From an uncultured Paracoccaceae bacterium (lineage in GTDB: Bacteria > Pseudomonadota > Alphaproteobacteria > Rhodobacterales > Rhodobacteraceae): a stretch of DNA of 64,000 nucleotides. The notes under the pieces were generated by a model. That model was given only the letters and a program-made list of their open reading frames with translations. It was not told where the DNA came from and ran no database searches. The stretch spans positions 1-64,000 of the forward strand of contig CALSNT010000010.1 of assembly GCA_943787785.1 (NCBI GenBank). The letters are read 5' to 3'. The position numbers and the translations under genes are program-made. Positions 34,694-44,727 of this stretch are shown here, one piece after another (within the stretch, counting starts at the first letter, position 1; each line of letters begins with the position of its first letter).

Positions 34694-36294
34694 ATGCGGT
34701 TCTTGAGGTCCGCGACCTGTCCGTCAGCTTCCTTCAGGACGGTGCAGAAACCGACGCCGTGAGGAACGTTAGTTTTACCGTCGATAAGGGCGAGACCGTC
34801 GCTCTGGTCGGCGAATCCGGGTCGGGAAAGTCGGTGACGGCGCTCTCGACCGTGGACCTGCTGCCGGATAGCGCCCGGACGACTGGCTCGGTCCAGTATC
34901 TGGGTCAGGAGATGGTCGGCGCGGATGATAAGCTGCTGAGGAAAGTGCGCGGCAACGATATCTCGTTCATCTTTCAGGAGCCGATGACCTCACTCAATCC
35001 GCTGCACACGATTGAAAAGCAGTTGGGAGAAAGCCTTGCGCTGCATCAGGGTGTTGCAGGGGACGCGGCGCGCGGGCGGATTTTGGAGCTATTGACGCAG
35101 GTGGGGATCAACGATCCGGCCTCGCGGCTGAGTGCCTATCCGCACGAGCTGTCGGGCGGGCAGCGCCAGCGGGTGATGATTGCGATGGCGCTGGCGAACG
35201 GACCGGAACTGTTGGTCGCGGATGAGCCGACGACGGCGCTGGACGTGACCATACAGGCGCAGATTCTGGAACTGCTGGCTGATCTGAAGCGTAAGATTGG
35301 CCTGTCGATGCTGTTTATCACTCACGACCTTGGGATCGTGCGAAAGGTGGCCGACCGGGTCTGCGTGATGAGGGAAGGCGAGATTGTCGAGGCCGGACCG
35401 ACCGAAGAGTTATTTTCGAACCCGCAGCATCCCTATACCCAGATGCTGCTGTCGGCGCACTCGACGGGTGTGCCCGATCCGGTGCCAGCGGGCGCGAAAG
35501 AGATCGTCAGTACCGAGGATCTGCGGATCTGGTTCCCGATTTATAAAGGTCTGCTGAAGCGCACGGCAGGGCATGTGAAGGCGGTGAATGCGGCGAGTAT
35601 CTCGGTGCGGGCTGGGGAGACGTTGGGGATTGTTGGTGAGTCGGGGTCCGGGAAAACGACGCTGGCGCTGGCGATCATGCGGCTGATTTCCTCGCAGGGG
35701 TCGATTGTGTTCATGGGCGACGATATCCAGAAATGGCGGTCCAAGCAGTTGCGGCCGCTGCGCGCGGACATGCAGATCGTGTTTCAAGACCCCTACGGTA
35801 GCCTTTCTCCCCGCATGACGGTGGAAGAGATCATTGCCGAGGGGCTGACCATTCACGCGATCGATCCGACGCGCGACCGGCGTGAGATGGTGGCGGAGAT
35901 CATGGTTGAAGTGGGCCTCGACCCCGCCACGATGCACCGCTATCCGCATGAGTTTTCCGGCGGGCAGCGGCAGCGGATTGCGATCGCGCGGGCAATGATC
36001 CTACGGCCCAAACTGGTGGTTTTGGATGAGCCGACAAGTGCGCTGGATATGACCGTTCAGGTGCAGATCGTCGAGCTGTTGCGTGATCTGCAAAAGAAAC
36101 ACGGGCTGGCCTATTTGTTCATCAGCCATGATCTGAAGGTTGTTCGGGCGCTGAGCCATAAGATCATCGTGATGAAGCAAGGCGATGTTGTTGAGGCAGG
36201 TGCGGCGGACGCGGTGTTTGACGCGCCAAAATCGGACTACACGCGCGAGCTGATGGCGGCGGCATTTGATCCGTTGGTGGGGTCGGTGGCCTGA
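34690..36294 (+). CDS. yejF: Peptide ABC transporter ATP-binding protein, fused double ATPase, YejF-like
   Basis: The 534-residue protein contains two complete ABC cassettes. The first has Walker [21 protein letters not shown], signature [20 protein letters not shown] and Walker [21 protein letters not shown]. The second has [40 protein letters not shown] and [20 protein letters not shown]. Such fused ATPases power YejABEF and related importers. It overlaps yejE by 4 bp and closes the operon. Confidence 0.95.
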   Translation: MNAVLEVRDLSVSFLQDGAETDAVRNVSFTVDKGETVALVGESGSGKSVTALSTVDLLPDSARTTGSVQYLGQEMVGADDKLLRKVRGNDISFIFQEPMTSLNPLHTIEKQLGESLALHQGVAGDAARGRILELLTQVGINDPASRLSAYPHELSGGQRQRVMIAMALANGPELLVADEPTTALDVTIQAQILELLADLKRKIGLSMLFITHDLGIVRKVADRVCVMREGEIVEAGPTEELFSNPQHPYTQMLLSAHSTGVPDPVPAGAKEIVSTEDLRIWFPIYKGLLKRTAGHVKAVNAASISVRAGETLGIVGESGSGKTTLALAIMRLISSQGSIVFMGDDIQKWRSKQLRPLRADMQIVFQDPYGSLSPRMTVEEIIAEGLTIHAIDPTRDRREMVAEIMVEVGLDPATMHRYPHEFSGGQRQRIAIARAMILRPKLVVLDEPTSALDMTVQVQIVELLRDLQKKHGLAYLFISHDLKVVRALSHKIIVMKQGDVVEAGAADAVFDAPKSDYTRELMAAAFDPLVGSVA

Positions 36295-36493
36295 GGAGTA
36301 CTGAACGGTTTCGCACGACTTGACGAGGATGGTCCGCAAAACGCTGTCGGTAGATATTCGGGCGGTTCTAGTCACGGCTTGCTATGCGTTTGCGGGCCTG
36401 ATCGGGATCAAGGCTCAACCGGACATTTCAGGCGCTTGAATCCCGGTGCAGAATCGCCATGTTGGCGACGACTCCAGCGACAGGAAATCCCAA

Positions 36494-37303
36494 ATGCTTC
36501 GTAACAGGCTGGCCAGATTGGTCGCCCACCCGATGTTCGAGCGCACAATTATTGCGCTGATCCTTGTCAACGCGGTGATTCTGGCGATGGAAACCTCGCC
36601 CGCGATTATGGCGGCTGTCGGCCCGGTGCTGCAGTTCATCGACGGGCTGATCCTGGCAATTTTTGTGGCCGAGATTGCCGCGCGTATGATCGTCGATTTC
36701 AAGGGGTTCTGGCGCGATCCCTGGCGGCTTTTCGATCTTGCAGTCGTCGCCATCGCCATGGTCCCGGCAACCGGTCCACTTGCGGTGCTGCGGGCGTTTC
36801 GAATCCTTCGGGTGCTGCGGCTCGTATCGACGGTACCGGCGATGCGCCGAGTGGTGGCCGGACTGCTGGCAGCCTTGCCGGGCATGGGCGCGATCATCAT
36901 GCTGCTGGGATTGATCTTCTTTGTCTTCGCTGTCATTTCGACGAAACTGTTCGGTGCCGCGTTTCCGGATTGGTTTGGCAGTCTCGGCGCATCCGCCTAC
37001 ACGCTGTTCCAGGTAATGACGCTGGAAAGCTGGTCGATGGGGATTGTTCGTCCGGTGATGGAGGCGTTCCCCTGGGCGTGGATGCTGTTCGTGCCGTTCA
37101 TCATCGTCACGGCTTTCGCGGTGCTGAACCTGTTCATCGGTGTCATCGTGGACGCCATGCAGAGCCAGCACAACGCCGAGGCCCATGACGAGCGTGAGGC
37201 GATGGCGGCGGAAACCTCGGCGATCCTGGCCGAGGTGCGCGCGCTGCGGGCCGAGGTTGCTGCCCTTCGCGGCCGGGATACCGGGGTCAGCCGGTCGGGC
37301 TGA
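36494..37303 (+). CDS. Voltage-gated sodium channel, NaChBac/NavAb type
   Basis: ATG 36494 follows AGGAA. The 269-residue protein has six transmembrane helices. The voltage sensor S4 is RAFRILRVLRLVSTVPAMRR with repeated arginines every third residue. The pore helix and selectivity filter read LFQVMTLESWSM, with the TLESWSM filter of sodium-selective bacterial channels. S6 is followed by a coiled-coil tail (ILAEVRALRAEVAALR) that tetramerises such channels. The homotetramer conducts Na+ on depolarisation and in marine bacteria is linked to motility and pH. It overlaps the convergent carboxypeptidase gene by 17 bp. Confidence 0.95.
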   Translation: MLRNRLARLVAHPMFERTIIALILVNAVILAMETSPAIMAAVGPVLQFIDGLILAIFVAEIAARMIVDFKGFWRDPWRLFDLAVVAIAMVPATGPLAVLRAFRILRVLRLVSTVPAMRRVVAGLLAALPGMGAIIMLLGLIFFVFAVISTKLFGAAFPDWFGSLGASAYTLFQVMTLESWSMGIVRPVMEAFPWAWMLFVPFIIVTAFAVLNLFIGVIVDAMQSQHNAEAHDEREAMAAETSAILAEVRALRAEVAALRGRDTGVSRSG

Positions 37304-38954
37304 TGGTCGAGCATTCCACGCCGCGTGCGCTGAGGCGGCGGCATGCGAGTTGGGCGTCAAATTCGCTCATCCCGACGAAGTTTGCCTCGTGCCCGGCCTT
37401 GCGGGGAACGACCTTGCGCAGGGCGTCGTCGAGGGTTTCGATTTCAAGCAGGGCGGTTTTCAATAGCACACGCTCGGCCTGATAGCGCGAGCCGTAGCGC
37501 CCGACATTGATGCCCCAGCCGCGTCCGCCCGATGTGGACAGGCGGGTGACGACTTCCAGCGCGATGTCCTCGGCGGCGGGATCGGCGGGCAGTGGTTCGG
37601 TGGGGGCGAGGCTGGTCAGTACGACCGGTGCGGGGGCCGGGGTTTTGATTGTTGGTGCTGCGACGGTTGCGGGCCGAGTCACCGGCTTGGCGACCGCGGC
37701 GACGACGCGCGTTTCCGGGGTTTCCTGCGGGCGGGCTGCACGGGCTTTGGGGCGGATCTTTGGAAGGACAGCAGCGGCCACTGCGAGTGGTGCTTCCGGC
37801 TCGGGTTCAGCCGCCGGTTTGACTGCGTCCTTGATTGCGCCATCGGTCAGCGCTGCGGTCACCGCGGCGTCAGTTTGTTCGCTGTCGGGGGCCTGCGCTT
37901 CCGCGCCGACTTCAGCTACGGCGCCTTCAATACCCTCGGCCATGGCGACCAGAACGTCTTCGGCCGGGGCCTGGATCGGGCGGGCCAGGGGTCGAATGCT
38001 TTTCTTCGGGGCACGGATCAATCGAAGTGTCTTGCCTGCCGTACCCGGCACGTGATCCGGGGCAGTTCCTGAGGAAATAACCTCGGGTTCCTGATAGGCC
38101 AGCGCCTTGGGCTTGCGGGTTCGTGCCTTGGAGGGTGCGCGGCGGAAACCGAGGTCCATCAACTCGCCCATCTTGGTGTTGCGCCATGCGGAGGAGCGGC
38201 CGCCGAAGACTGTGGCGATTATCCGCTCCTGACCCTTTTGCGCGCTGGCCACCAGATTGAACCCGGCGGCGCGTGTATAGCCGGTCTTGATGCCGTCTGC
38301 GCCGCGATAGGCATTAAGAAAGCGTCTGTTGGTGTTGGCAACCTGACGCACACCTGCATCGGTCGTCTTGCGCGAGAACAGGTTGTAGTATTTCGGGTGA
38401 TCGTAGAACAGACGACGCCCCATCAAAGTCATGTCACGGGCTGTCGACATATGCCCGCTTTCGGTCAGACCGTGGGCGTTTTTGAAAGTCGTCCGACTCA
38501 TCCCGATGGCTTTGGCGGTTCGGTTCATCCGGCGGGCAAAGGCGGCTTCGGTGCCCGAGATTGCTTCGGCAATGGCGGTGGCGGCATCATTTGCGGATTT
38601 CACGGCGGCCGCGCGAATAAGGTAGCGGAATTGGATTTTCTGGCCAGGTTTCAGCCCAAGTTTCGAGGGCGGCTCATTCGCGGCGAATTTCGAGATACGT
38701 ACGCGCGTATCGAGGCTGATCTCGCCGCGACTGATTGCCTCGAAGGCGACGTAGAGCGTCATCATTTTGGTCAGGGACGCGGGATGCAACCGGGTATCGG
38801 CATTGCGCGAATGCAGCACTTCACCGGTGCGCGCGTCCATCACCATCGCAGCATAAGGCGCTGCGCGGGCTGACCCGCCGAAAGCGAGTGTTGCGCACAA
38901 AAGTACGATAATGGAAAGCCCGCGAAGGGCCCACTGTCCTGAGCGTGAAAGCAC
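37287..38954 (-). CDS. D-alanyl-D-alanine carboxypeptidase with C-terminal SPOR domain
   Basis: Starts at GTG 38954 with a signal peptide (LRGLSIIVLLCATLAFGGSA RA). The 555-residue protein has the penicillin-binding motifs SLTK (HPASLTKMMTLYV), SAN (VKSANDAATAIAEA) and KTG (GADGIKTGYTRAAG). A long Pro/Ala-rich linker (about residues 280-470) leads to a SPOR domain (GINVGRYGSRYQAERVLLKT). The enzyme trims stem peptides of peptidoglycan in the periplasm, and the SPOR domain would direct it to denuded glycans at the septum. The linker is rich in repeats of low complexity. Confidence 0.93.
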   Translation of the reverse strand: MLSRSGQWALRGLSIIVLLCATLAFGGSARAAPYAAMVMDARTGEVLHSRNADTRLHPASLTKMMTLYVAFEAISRGEISLDTRVRISKFAANEPPSKLGLKPGQKIQFRYLIRAAAVKSANDAATAIAEAISGTEAAFARRMNRTAKAIGMSRTTFKNAHGLTESGHMSTARDMTLMGRRLFYDHPKYYNLFSRKTTDAGVRQVANTNRRFLNAYRGADGIKTGYTRAAGFNLVASAQKGQERIIATVFGGRSSAWRNTKMGELMDLGFRRAPSKARTRKPKALAYQEPEVISSGTAPDHVPGTAGKTLRLIRAPKKSIRPLARPIQAPAEDVLVAMAEGIEGAVAEVGAEAQAPDSEQTDAAVTAALTDGAIKDAVKPAAEPEPEAPLAVAAAVLPKIRPKARAARPQETPETRVVAAVAKPVTRPATVAAPTIKTPAPAPVVLTSLAPTEPLPADPAAEDIALEVVTRLSTSGGRGWGINVGRYGSRYQAERVLLKTALLEIETLDDALRKVVPRKAGHEANFVGMSEFDAQLACRRLSARGVECSTISPTG

Positions 38955-39079
38955 AACGCCCGCCTATTCTGCCTCAATCACCGGATCTTAGAGCCCAGCC
39001 TCAGCTTTGAAAGCTAACACAAGAATTTCCATTAGGAAACCGCTAGATGTGGCAAATTGGAACGACTCGGCGGCTATAT

Positions 39080-39787
39080 TCAGCGGTTCAAGCGGCGGAT
39101 CAGCGGTTCCAGGCCGGCCAGATCGGCAATTTGGTGAAATCGAGGATGATCGACCGGGGCGTCGGCGTGTTCCAGATCCCAGACCAGATCGTGGGGCACA
39201 TGTACGCCCATCCCGCCAGCCGCAATCATAGGCAGTACATCCGAACGCATAGAGTTTCCCGCCATTAGCCCTCGCGCCGCGCCGTCGCCATGGCGGGCGA
39301 AAATGTCGTCGTAGTGCGCGTTGGTCTTGGCCGAGATGATTTCGACCCCGTCGAACAGATCACCGAGGCCGGATTGCGCCAGTTTGCGTTCCTGATCCAG
39401 CAGGTCGCCCTTGGTGATCAAGAGCAGCCGGAAGTCATTGGCCAGCGCCTCGACAGCCTCGCGGGCGTGGGGCAGTAGGTCGACAGGATGGGCCAACATC
39501 TCCTGACCCGCTTCGATGATCTGGCGGATGACCGTTGCCGGGACGCGGTCGTCAGTGACCTCGATGGCGGTTTCAATCATCGACAGGACGAATCCCTTGA
39601 TGCCGAATCCATAGCGCCCGATGTTGCGTTTCTCGGCTGCAAGCAGGCGGGCATCGAGCGTTTCCGGCTCGGCGTGGTCGCGCAAAAGGTCTGCGAAAAC
39701 CTGTTGGGTGGAGCGAAAAAACCGCTCGTTGTGCCAGAGCGTGTCGTCGGCATCCAGGCCAATGGTGGTGATCTTTGCGCCTGTCAC
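39080..39787 (-). CDS. HAD-superfamily hydrolase
   Basis: GTG 39787 was chosen; an upstream in-frame start at 39835 is possible. The protein has motif I TTIGLDADDTLWHNERFF (D-x-D-D-T), motif II FRLLLITKGD, a motif III Lys and motif IV GNSMRSDVLPMIAAGG. The cap is helical (C1 type). These enzymes remove phosphate from small molecules through an aspartyl-phosphate; the substrate is unknown. The clpS gene is divergent. Confidence 0.9.
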   Translation of the reverse strand: MTGAKITTIGLDADDTLWHNERFFRSTQQVFADLLRDHAEPETLDARLLAAEKRNIGRYGFGIKGFVLSMIETAIEVTDDRVPATVIRQIIEAGQEMLAHPVDLLPHAREAVEALANDFRLLLITKGDLLDQERKLAQSGLGDLFDGVEIISAKTNAHYDDIFARHGDGAARGLMAGNSMRSDVLPMIAAGGMGVHVPHDLVWDLEHADAPVDHPRFHQIADLAGLEPLIRRLNR

Positions 39788-39896
39788 AGCCCGTGAACCC
39801 TTTTCTAAGCCGCTGTTGGTCTTATATAAGCCCACCAGACCTAATTAATGCAGCCGAATCCACCGAGTACCGATTTTGCAAAGCCTGATGCCCCGC

Positions 39897-40223
39897 ATGT
39901 CTGATAAAGAAGACCGCCGCGATGATGACGGCGATTCCACGACTCTGTTGGAAACACGGACCAAGACGCAGCGGCCTCCGCTGTATAAAGTGATGCTGCT
40001 GAATGACGACTACACTCCGATGGAATTCGTCGTGCTGGTGCTGGAACGGTTCTTCGGGATCAGCCACGCGCAGGCGTTCGAATTGATGTTGACGGTGCAT
40101 AAGAAGGGGCTAGCCGTGGTCGGTGTGTTCAGCCACGAAATTGCCGAGACCAAGGTGGCGCAGGTGATGGATTTCGCGCAGCGCCACCAGCATCCGCTGC
40201 AATGCACCATGGAGAAAGAGTAG
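39897..40223 (+). CDS. clpS: ATP-dependent Clp protease adaptor ClpS
   Basis: ClpS delivers N-degron substrates to ClpAP. ATG 39897 ([17 protein letters not shown]) or the ATG at 39888 may be used. The conserved core is [40 protein letters not shown] and [19 protein letters not shown], containing the hydrophobic N-degron pocket with Asn-Asp-Asp. Length is typical. Confidence 0.97.
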   Translation: MSDKEDRRDDDGDSTTLLETRTKTQRPPLYKVMLLNDDYTPMEFVVLVLERFFGISHAQAFELMLTVHKKGLAVVGVFSHEIAETKVAQVMDFAQRHQHPLQCTMEKE

Positions 40224-40246
40224 GCGTTCGCGCCTGCCCGTGCCGC

Positions 40247-41263
40247 ATGGCCCGTTCCCGCCTGAGTACAGCCATCGCCGATGGCACATTGGCGCTGCCG
40301 GATGCCGGGCGCATTCTGGTACTGCGTCCAGCGGCTGGGATGGACCTGTCGGCTTTGCCTGCGGAAAGGGTGCAGGTGGTGCAGGGGTTCCGGCCCGACA
40401 ACGATTACTTTGCAGCCTCCGGATTTGAGACCAGCGCGACGGTCGAGGGACAGTTTGCGCTGGCTATCGTCTGCCTGCCGCGCAGCAAGGACCATGCGCG
40501 GGCTTTGCTGGCCGAGGCGGCCTCGGTCACCGATGGCCCGCTGGTGCTGGACGGGCAGAAGACTGACGGGGTCGACTCGATGTTAAAGGCGTTGAAACAG
40601 CGCGCCGAGGTTTCTGGTGTCGTGTCGATGGCGCATGGCAAGCTGATTGTGGTTCAAGGTGCTGATTTGACGGATTGGCAGGCCAGACCACAGGAAACAC
40701 CTGAAGGGTTTGTCACCGCCGCGGGGGCGTTCTCGGCGGATGGGGTGGACCGGGCGTCGGCGCTTCTGGCGGCGGCCTTGCCGCGCAAGATGGGGCCGCT
40801 GGTGGCTGATCTGGGGGCGGGATGGGGGTATTTGTCCCACGCAATTCTGGAGCGGGAAAGTGTTTCTGAAGTTCATCTGATCGAGGCCGAACATGATGCG
40901 CTGAACGCAGCCCGGACCAACATTCCCGACCCGCGCGCACGGTTTCATTGGGCGGACGTGACGCGTTTTGACACGCTTGCGCGGTTTGATGACATTGTGA
41001 TGAACCCTCCGTTTCACACCTCGCGCGCGGCAGACCCTTCGTTGGGGCGTGCCTTCATCGCCGCGGCGGCGCGCCTGTTGGCACCGCAAGGCACCTTATG
41101 GCTGGTCGCCAATCGGCATTTGCCGTACGAGGCGGCGCTGGCCGAGGGATTCGGCGAAGTTGAGGAGGTCGGCGGCGATGCGGGCTTCAAGGTGATCGCG
41201 GCAAAGCGCCCGGTCTCCGCGACCCGAGGTGGTCGGCGCAAGGCTGTTCGCAAACGGCGATGA
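40247..41263 (+). CDS. RsmC-like class I methyltransferase (rRNA guanine-N2 type)
   Basis: The 338-residue protein has two methyltransferase-like halves, as in RsmC/RlmG. The N-terminal half is degenerate (FRPDNDYFAASGFET) and the C-terminal half is active: motif I GPLVADLGAGWGYLSHAI, the acidic residue in VHLIEAEHDALNAARTNI, and the catalytic NPPF motif (DIVMNPPFHTSRAADPSLGR). NPPF is expected for modification of an exocyclic amino group. A basic tail (RGGRRKAVRKRR) could bind RNA. Whether it is RsmC or RlmG cannot be decided. Confidence 0.88.
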   Translation: MARSRLSTAIADGTLALPDAGRILVLRPAAGMDLSALPAERVQVVQGFRPDNDYFAASGFETSATVEGQFALAIVCLPRSKDHARALLAEAASVTDGPLVLDGQKTDGVDSMLKALKQRAEVSGVVSMAHGKLIVVQGADLTDWQARPQETPEGFVTAAGAFSADGVDRASALLAAALPRKMGPLVADLGAGWGYLSHAILERESVSEVHLIEAEHDALNAARTNIPDPRARFHWADVTRFDTLARFDDIVMNPPFHTSRAADPSLGRAFIAAAARLLAPQGTLWLVANRHLPYEAALAEGFGEVEEVGGDAGFKVIAAKRPVSATRGGRRKAVRKRR

Positions 41264-41309
41264 GATCGCATAGTCTGGCCGCCAGTGCGGTCGCCATTGA
41301 GGAATACGG

Positions 41310-42119
41310 ATGTCCTTTTCCATCGCCGGTAAAACGGCCGTCGTTACCGGAGCCGCAAACGGGGTCGGGCGCGCGATTGCGCGGCACTTCGTAGAGGCCG
41401 GGGCAAATGTGATGATGGCCGACATGGACGAGAAAGCGCTGGCAGAGGCGACAGGCAAGGTCGATGATGAAAGCGGGGCCGTGCGCGGCTATGCGGGTGA
41501 TTTGCGCGAAAAACTGAATGTCGCCAATTTATTGTCGGCGACAATCGACGCCTTTGACCGGGTCGATATTCTGGTCAACGCGGCGCGTCAGGTGCTGACC
41601 TCGGATCCGATGGACCCGGATGACGATGCGCTTGTGGACTCACTGAACCAGAACCTGATCCCCAGCCTGCGCCTTAGTCAGGTTTTCGCTCGACGGATGA
41701 TCTCGCAAGCGGTTGAGGATGGGCGCGAGGATGCGCCGGTCGGATCGATCATCAACCTCAGCTCAATTGCGGCGCGCCGTGCGCAAACCGATCTGATGGC
41801 GTTCTCGGTCAGCTCGGCGGCCTGTGATCAGATGACTCGCTCGCTGGCGGTCGCGCTGGCGCCTGAGCGAATTCGGGTGAACGCCATCGCCTTTGGCAGC
41901 GTGATGTCGGAAAGCCTCAAGGGTATTCTGAAAGAGCATCCGGATTTTCGCGATGAGATCGTCAAAAGCACTCCGCTGGCGCGGATTGCCGGGGCGGCGG
42001 AGCTGGGCGAGGTGGCGCAGTTTCTGGCGTCGGACGGGTCGGGGTTCATGACCGGGCAGGTATTGACGATCGACGGTGGGCGCACGCTGGTTGATCCAGT
42101 GCATGTGTCGGCACATTGA
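41310..42119 (+). CDS. SDR-family oxidoreductase
   Basis: The 269-residue protein has the NAD(P)-binding motif AVVTGAANGVGRAIARHFVE, the DILVNAARQV strand (NNAG-like), and a Ser in IINLSSIAARR. The expected active-site YxxxK is not obvious: the equivalent region reads MAFSVSSAACDQMTRSLAVA, with Phe-Ser-Val-Ser-Ser in its place, so catalysis may differ or be absent. The C-terminal GQVLTIDGGRTLVDP is typical. It lies just upstream of hemF with a 14-bp gap; the link may be accidental. Confidence 0.85.
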   Translation: MSFSIAGKTAVVTGAANGVGRAIARHFVEAGANVMMADMDEKALAEATGKVDDESGAVRGYAGDLREKLNVANLLSATIDAFDRVDILVNAARQVLTSDPMDPDDDALVDSLNQNLIPSLRLSQVFARRMISQAVEDGREDAPVGSIINLSSIAARRAQTDLMAFSVSSAACDQMTRSLAVALAPERIRVNAIAFGSVMSESLKGILKEHPDFRDEIVKSTPLARIAGAAELGEVAQFLASDGSGFMTGQVLTIDGGRTLVDPVHVSAH

Positions 42120-42133
42120 GCGAGGTGGGCAAC

Positions 42134-42979
42134 ATGGAAGACCAGAAGGCCCGCGCTGCGGCGTGGTTTCGTGAGCTGCGCAATCAGATCGTCGATGCAT
42201 TCGAGGCGCTGGAAGGCGACGCCGGAGGACGTTTCGAAGTCAGCCAGACCACCCGCGCCGGAGAGGACGCCGGAGGCGGCCTGATGTCGGTGATGCGCGG
42301 CGGTCAGGTGTTCGAGAAGATCGGGGTCAATGTTTCGACCGTGCATGGCACCTTGGGCGAGCGCGCGGTGGCGGCAATGGCGGCGCGCAAGGATCTGGCG
42401 GGAATGGCTGAGGACCCTCGGTTCTGGGCGTCTGGTATCTCGCTGGTGGCGCATATGGCGAACCCTCATGCGCCGGCGGTGCATATGAACACGCGGATGT
42501 TCTGGACCCCGCATGGCTGGTGGTTTGGGGGTGGGACGGATTTGAACCCGGCGATTGAGTACGCCGATGACACGGCGCATTTTCATCAGGTTCTGGCGGA
42601 GCATTGCGCGCCGCACGGGGCGGACATCTATGACCGCTACAAGGCCTGGGCTGACGAGTACTTCTATATCCCGCACCGCAAGCGGGCGCGGGGCGTTGGC
42701 GGGGTGTTCTACGACGATCTGAACACGGGCGACTGGGATCGGGATTTCGCGCTGACTCAGGATGTGGGCCGCGCGTTCCTACCCGCGTTTCTACCGCTGG
42801 CCGAGCGGCGCAAAGATATGCCGTTTAACGATGCCGATCGCGAGGCTCAGCTGATCCACCGGGGCCTCTACGCGGAGTATAACCTGGTCTATGATCGGGG
42901 GACGAAGTTCGGGCTTGAGACGGGCCACGACCCGGACGCGGTGTTGATGAGTCTTCCGCCACTGGCGAAGTGGGTTTAA
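42134..42979 (+). CDS. hemF: Oxygen-dependent coproporphyrinogen III oxidase
   Basis: HemF decarboxylates coproporphyrinogen III to protoporphyrinogen IX using O2. ATG 42134 follows GAGGTGGG. The 281-residue protein contains the signatures GGGLMSVMRGGQVFEKIGVN, HMNTRMFWTPHGWWFGGGTD, YFYIPHRKRARGVGGVFYDD and RGLYAEYNLVYDRGTKFGLE. Aerobic growth is implied. The next gene (LysE family) starts inside it. Confidence 0.97.
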   Translation: MEDQKARAAAWFRELRNQIVDAFEALEGDAGGRFEVSQTTRAGEDAGGGLMSVMRGGQVFEKIGVNVSTVHGTLGERAVAAMAARKDLAGMAEDPRFWASGISLVAHMANPHAPAVHMNTRMFWTPHGWWFGGGTDLNPAIEYADDTAHFHQVLAEHCAPHGADIYDRYKAWADEYFYIPHRKRARGVGGVFYDDLNTGDWDRDFALTQDVGRAFLPAFLPLAERRKDMPFNDADREAQLIHRGLYAEYNLVYDRGTKFGLETGHDPDAVLMSLPPLAKWV

Positions 42980-43608
42980 GCGGGCTGGGACTCGACCCCA
43001 CGATGCTTTCGGCGTTTGTTCTTGCCTCGGCCCTGATCGAGCTGACGCCGGGGCCGAACATGGGTTACCTGACCGTCGTTTCATCCACTGAAGGGCGGCG
43101 AAACGGATTTGCTGCGGTGGCCGGAGTGGCATTGGGTCTGATGACGGTCGGCCTTTTGGCGGCGGTGGGTCTGGCGGCGGCAATCGCGGCCTCTCCGATT
43201 TTGTTCGCCGGTTTGCGCTGGGGCGGGGTCGCTTATCTGGTCTGGATGGCCTGGGATGCCTGGGGTGACGAAACCCCCGAAGAAGAATCCCGCCAGCCGA
43301 GTGCCTGGCGGTATTTTCGGCGAGGACTCATCACCAATCTTCTGAACCCCAAAGCAGGGGTGTTTTACATTGCCATGCTGCCTCGGTTCGTTGAGTCCTC
43401 GGGTTCGGTGATGGCACAGACCCTGACGTTGAGTGTGGTGTTTGTGGTGATCGCCACAGCAATCCACGCTACAATCGTCTTGCTTGCGGGGTTTGCGCAG
43501 CCGTTTCTGGCAGACCCGGTGCGGCGGCGGCCAGTGCGCAAGGTGATGGCGCTGGCGCTGTTAGGGATCGCGGTTTGGTTCGGCTGGTCAACGGGGCGCG
43601 GGTCTTAA
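42970..43608 (+). CDS. LysE-family amino acid/metabolite exporter
   Basis: GTG 42970 overlaps the end of hemF by 10 bp. The 212-residue protein has the family's N-terminal motif ([20 protein letters not shown]) and about six transmembrane helices, with the conserved [18 protein letters not shown] block. It exports amino acids or related compounds; the substrate is not predictable. It converges on hemE with a 4-bp overlap. Confidence 0.92.
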   Translation: MGLSGLGLDPTMLSAFVLASALIELTPGPNMGYLTVVSSTEGRRNGFAAVAGVALGLMTVGLLAAVGLAAAIAASPILFAGLRWGGVAYLVWMAWDAWGDETPEEESRQPSAWRYFRRGLITNLLNPKAGVFYIAMLPRFVESSGSVMAQTLTLSVVFVVIATAIHATIVLLAGFAQPFLADPVRRRPVRKVMALALLGIAVWFGWSTGRGS

Positions 43609-44633
43609 CCGGAGCGCAGCGTCTCGATCATCAGTGCAACATTCTCGGGGTCCGCATCCGGTGTGATGCCATGGCCAAGGTTGAAGATGTGCGGGCCGCC
43701 GGAAAAGGCGCGGGCGATGCGGCGGGTTTCCGACACGAGGGCGTCTCCGCCGGTGACCATATGTTCCGGTGCGAGGTTACCCTGAACGCAGCCGTTGATC
43801 TGAACGTGTGCGGCGGCCCAATCCGCATCGACGGACTGGTCGAGGGCGATGCAGTCGGCCCCGGTCGCGGCGTGGGCCTCGGCGTAGCGGTCACCTCCGC
43901 CGCGTGGGAAAGCGATAATTGGGACGGAGGGGTGTGTTGACTTTAGTGAGGTGATGATCTGGCGCATGGGGGTCAGCGAATAGCGGTCGAAGTCGTCGCC
44001 TTCCAGCGATCCGGCCCAGCTGTCGAATAATTTGACCACTTCAGCCCCGGAGTCGATCTGGGCCGAGAGGTAGGCGATTGTGGCCTCGGTCAACCGCTCG
44101 ATCAGGGCGTCGAAGATCAGTGGCTCGTCACGTTTCAGTGCATGGGCGGGAGCCTGATCCGGGGTGCCGCGACCGGCGATCATGTAGGTGGCGACGGTCC
44201 AGGGTGCGCCTGCGAAACCGATCAGGGTGGTTTCTTGCGGTAACGCACCGGCCAGACGACGGACAGTCTCGTAGATCGGCGACAGCGTGTCGTGAATGGC
44301 CTCCACTGGTTTCAGGGCCTCCAGACCGGTCTTGTCAGAGATTGTGCTGAGGCGCGGCCCTTCGCCTTGCACGAACCACAAGTCCGCGCCCAGTGCCTGT
44401 GGCACCAGCAGGATATCGGCGAACAGGATGGCGGCGTCGAAGCCGAAGCGGCGGATCGGTTGCAGGGTAACCTCGGTGGCGAGGTCCGGATTGTAGCACA
44501 GCGACAGGAAGTCACCGGCCTGCGCCCGTGTCGCCATATACTCTGGCAGATAGCGCCCGGCCTGACGCATCATCCAGATTGGCGGTGTGGGCAGCGTCTC
44601 ACCCGCCAGTGCGCGCAGCAGAAGTTTGGTCAT
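43605..44633 (-). CDS. hemE: Uroporphyrinogen decarboxylase
   Basis: HemE removes four carboxyl groups from uroporphyrinogen III to give coproporphyrinogen III. The 342-residue protein contains [38 protein letters not shown] (catalytic Asp), [17 protein letters not shown] and the C-terminal [20 protein letters not shown]. It is divergent from hemC, with 94 bp between the start codons, and convergent with the LysE-type gene. Confidence 0.98.
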   Translation of the reverse strand: MTKLLLRALAGETLPTPPIWMMRQAGRYLPEYMATRAQAGDFLSLCYNPDLATEVTLQPIRRFGFDAAILFADILLVPQALGADLWFVQGEGPRLSTISDKTGLEALKPVEAIHDTLSPIYETVRRLAGALPQETTLIGFAGAPWTVATYMIAGRGTPDQAPAHALKRDEPLIFDALIERLTEATIAYLSAQIDSGAEVVKLFDSWAGSLEGDDFDRYSLTPMRQIITSLKSTHPSVPIIAFPRGGGDRYAEAHAATGADCIALDQSVDADWAAAHVQINGCVQGNLAPEHMVTGGDALVSETRRIARAFSGGPHIFNLGHGITPDADPENVALMIETLRSG

Positions 44634-44727
44634 GTCAGGCCCTCCGAGGCAGGGTGGTCCCGCGCGAGGGCCGCGAAGTCAAGCAGGTGCATTGCCTCGG
44701 GCGCGGGGCGCGCCTATCAGGCGGGGG

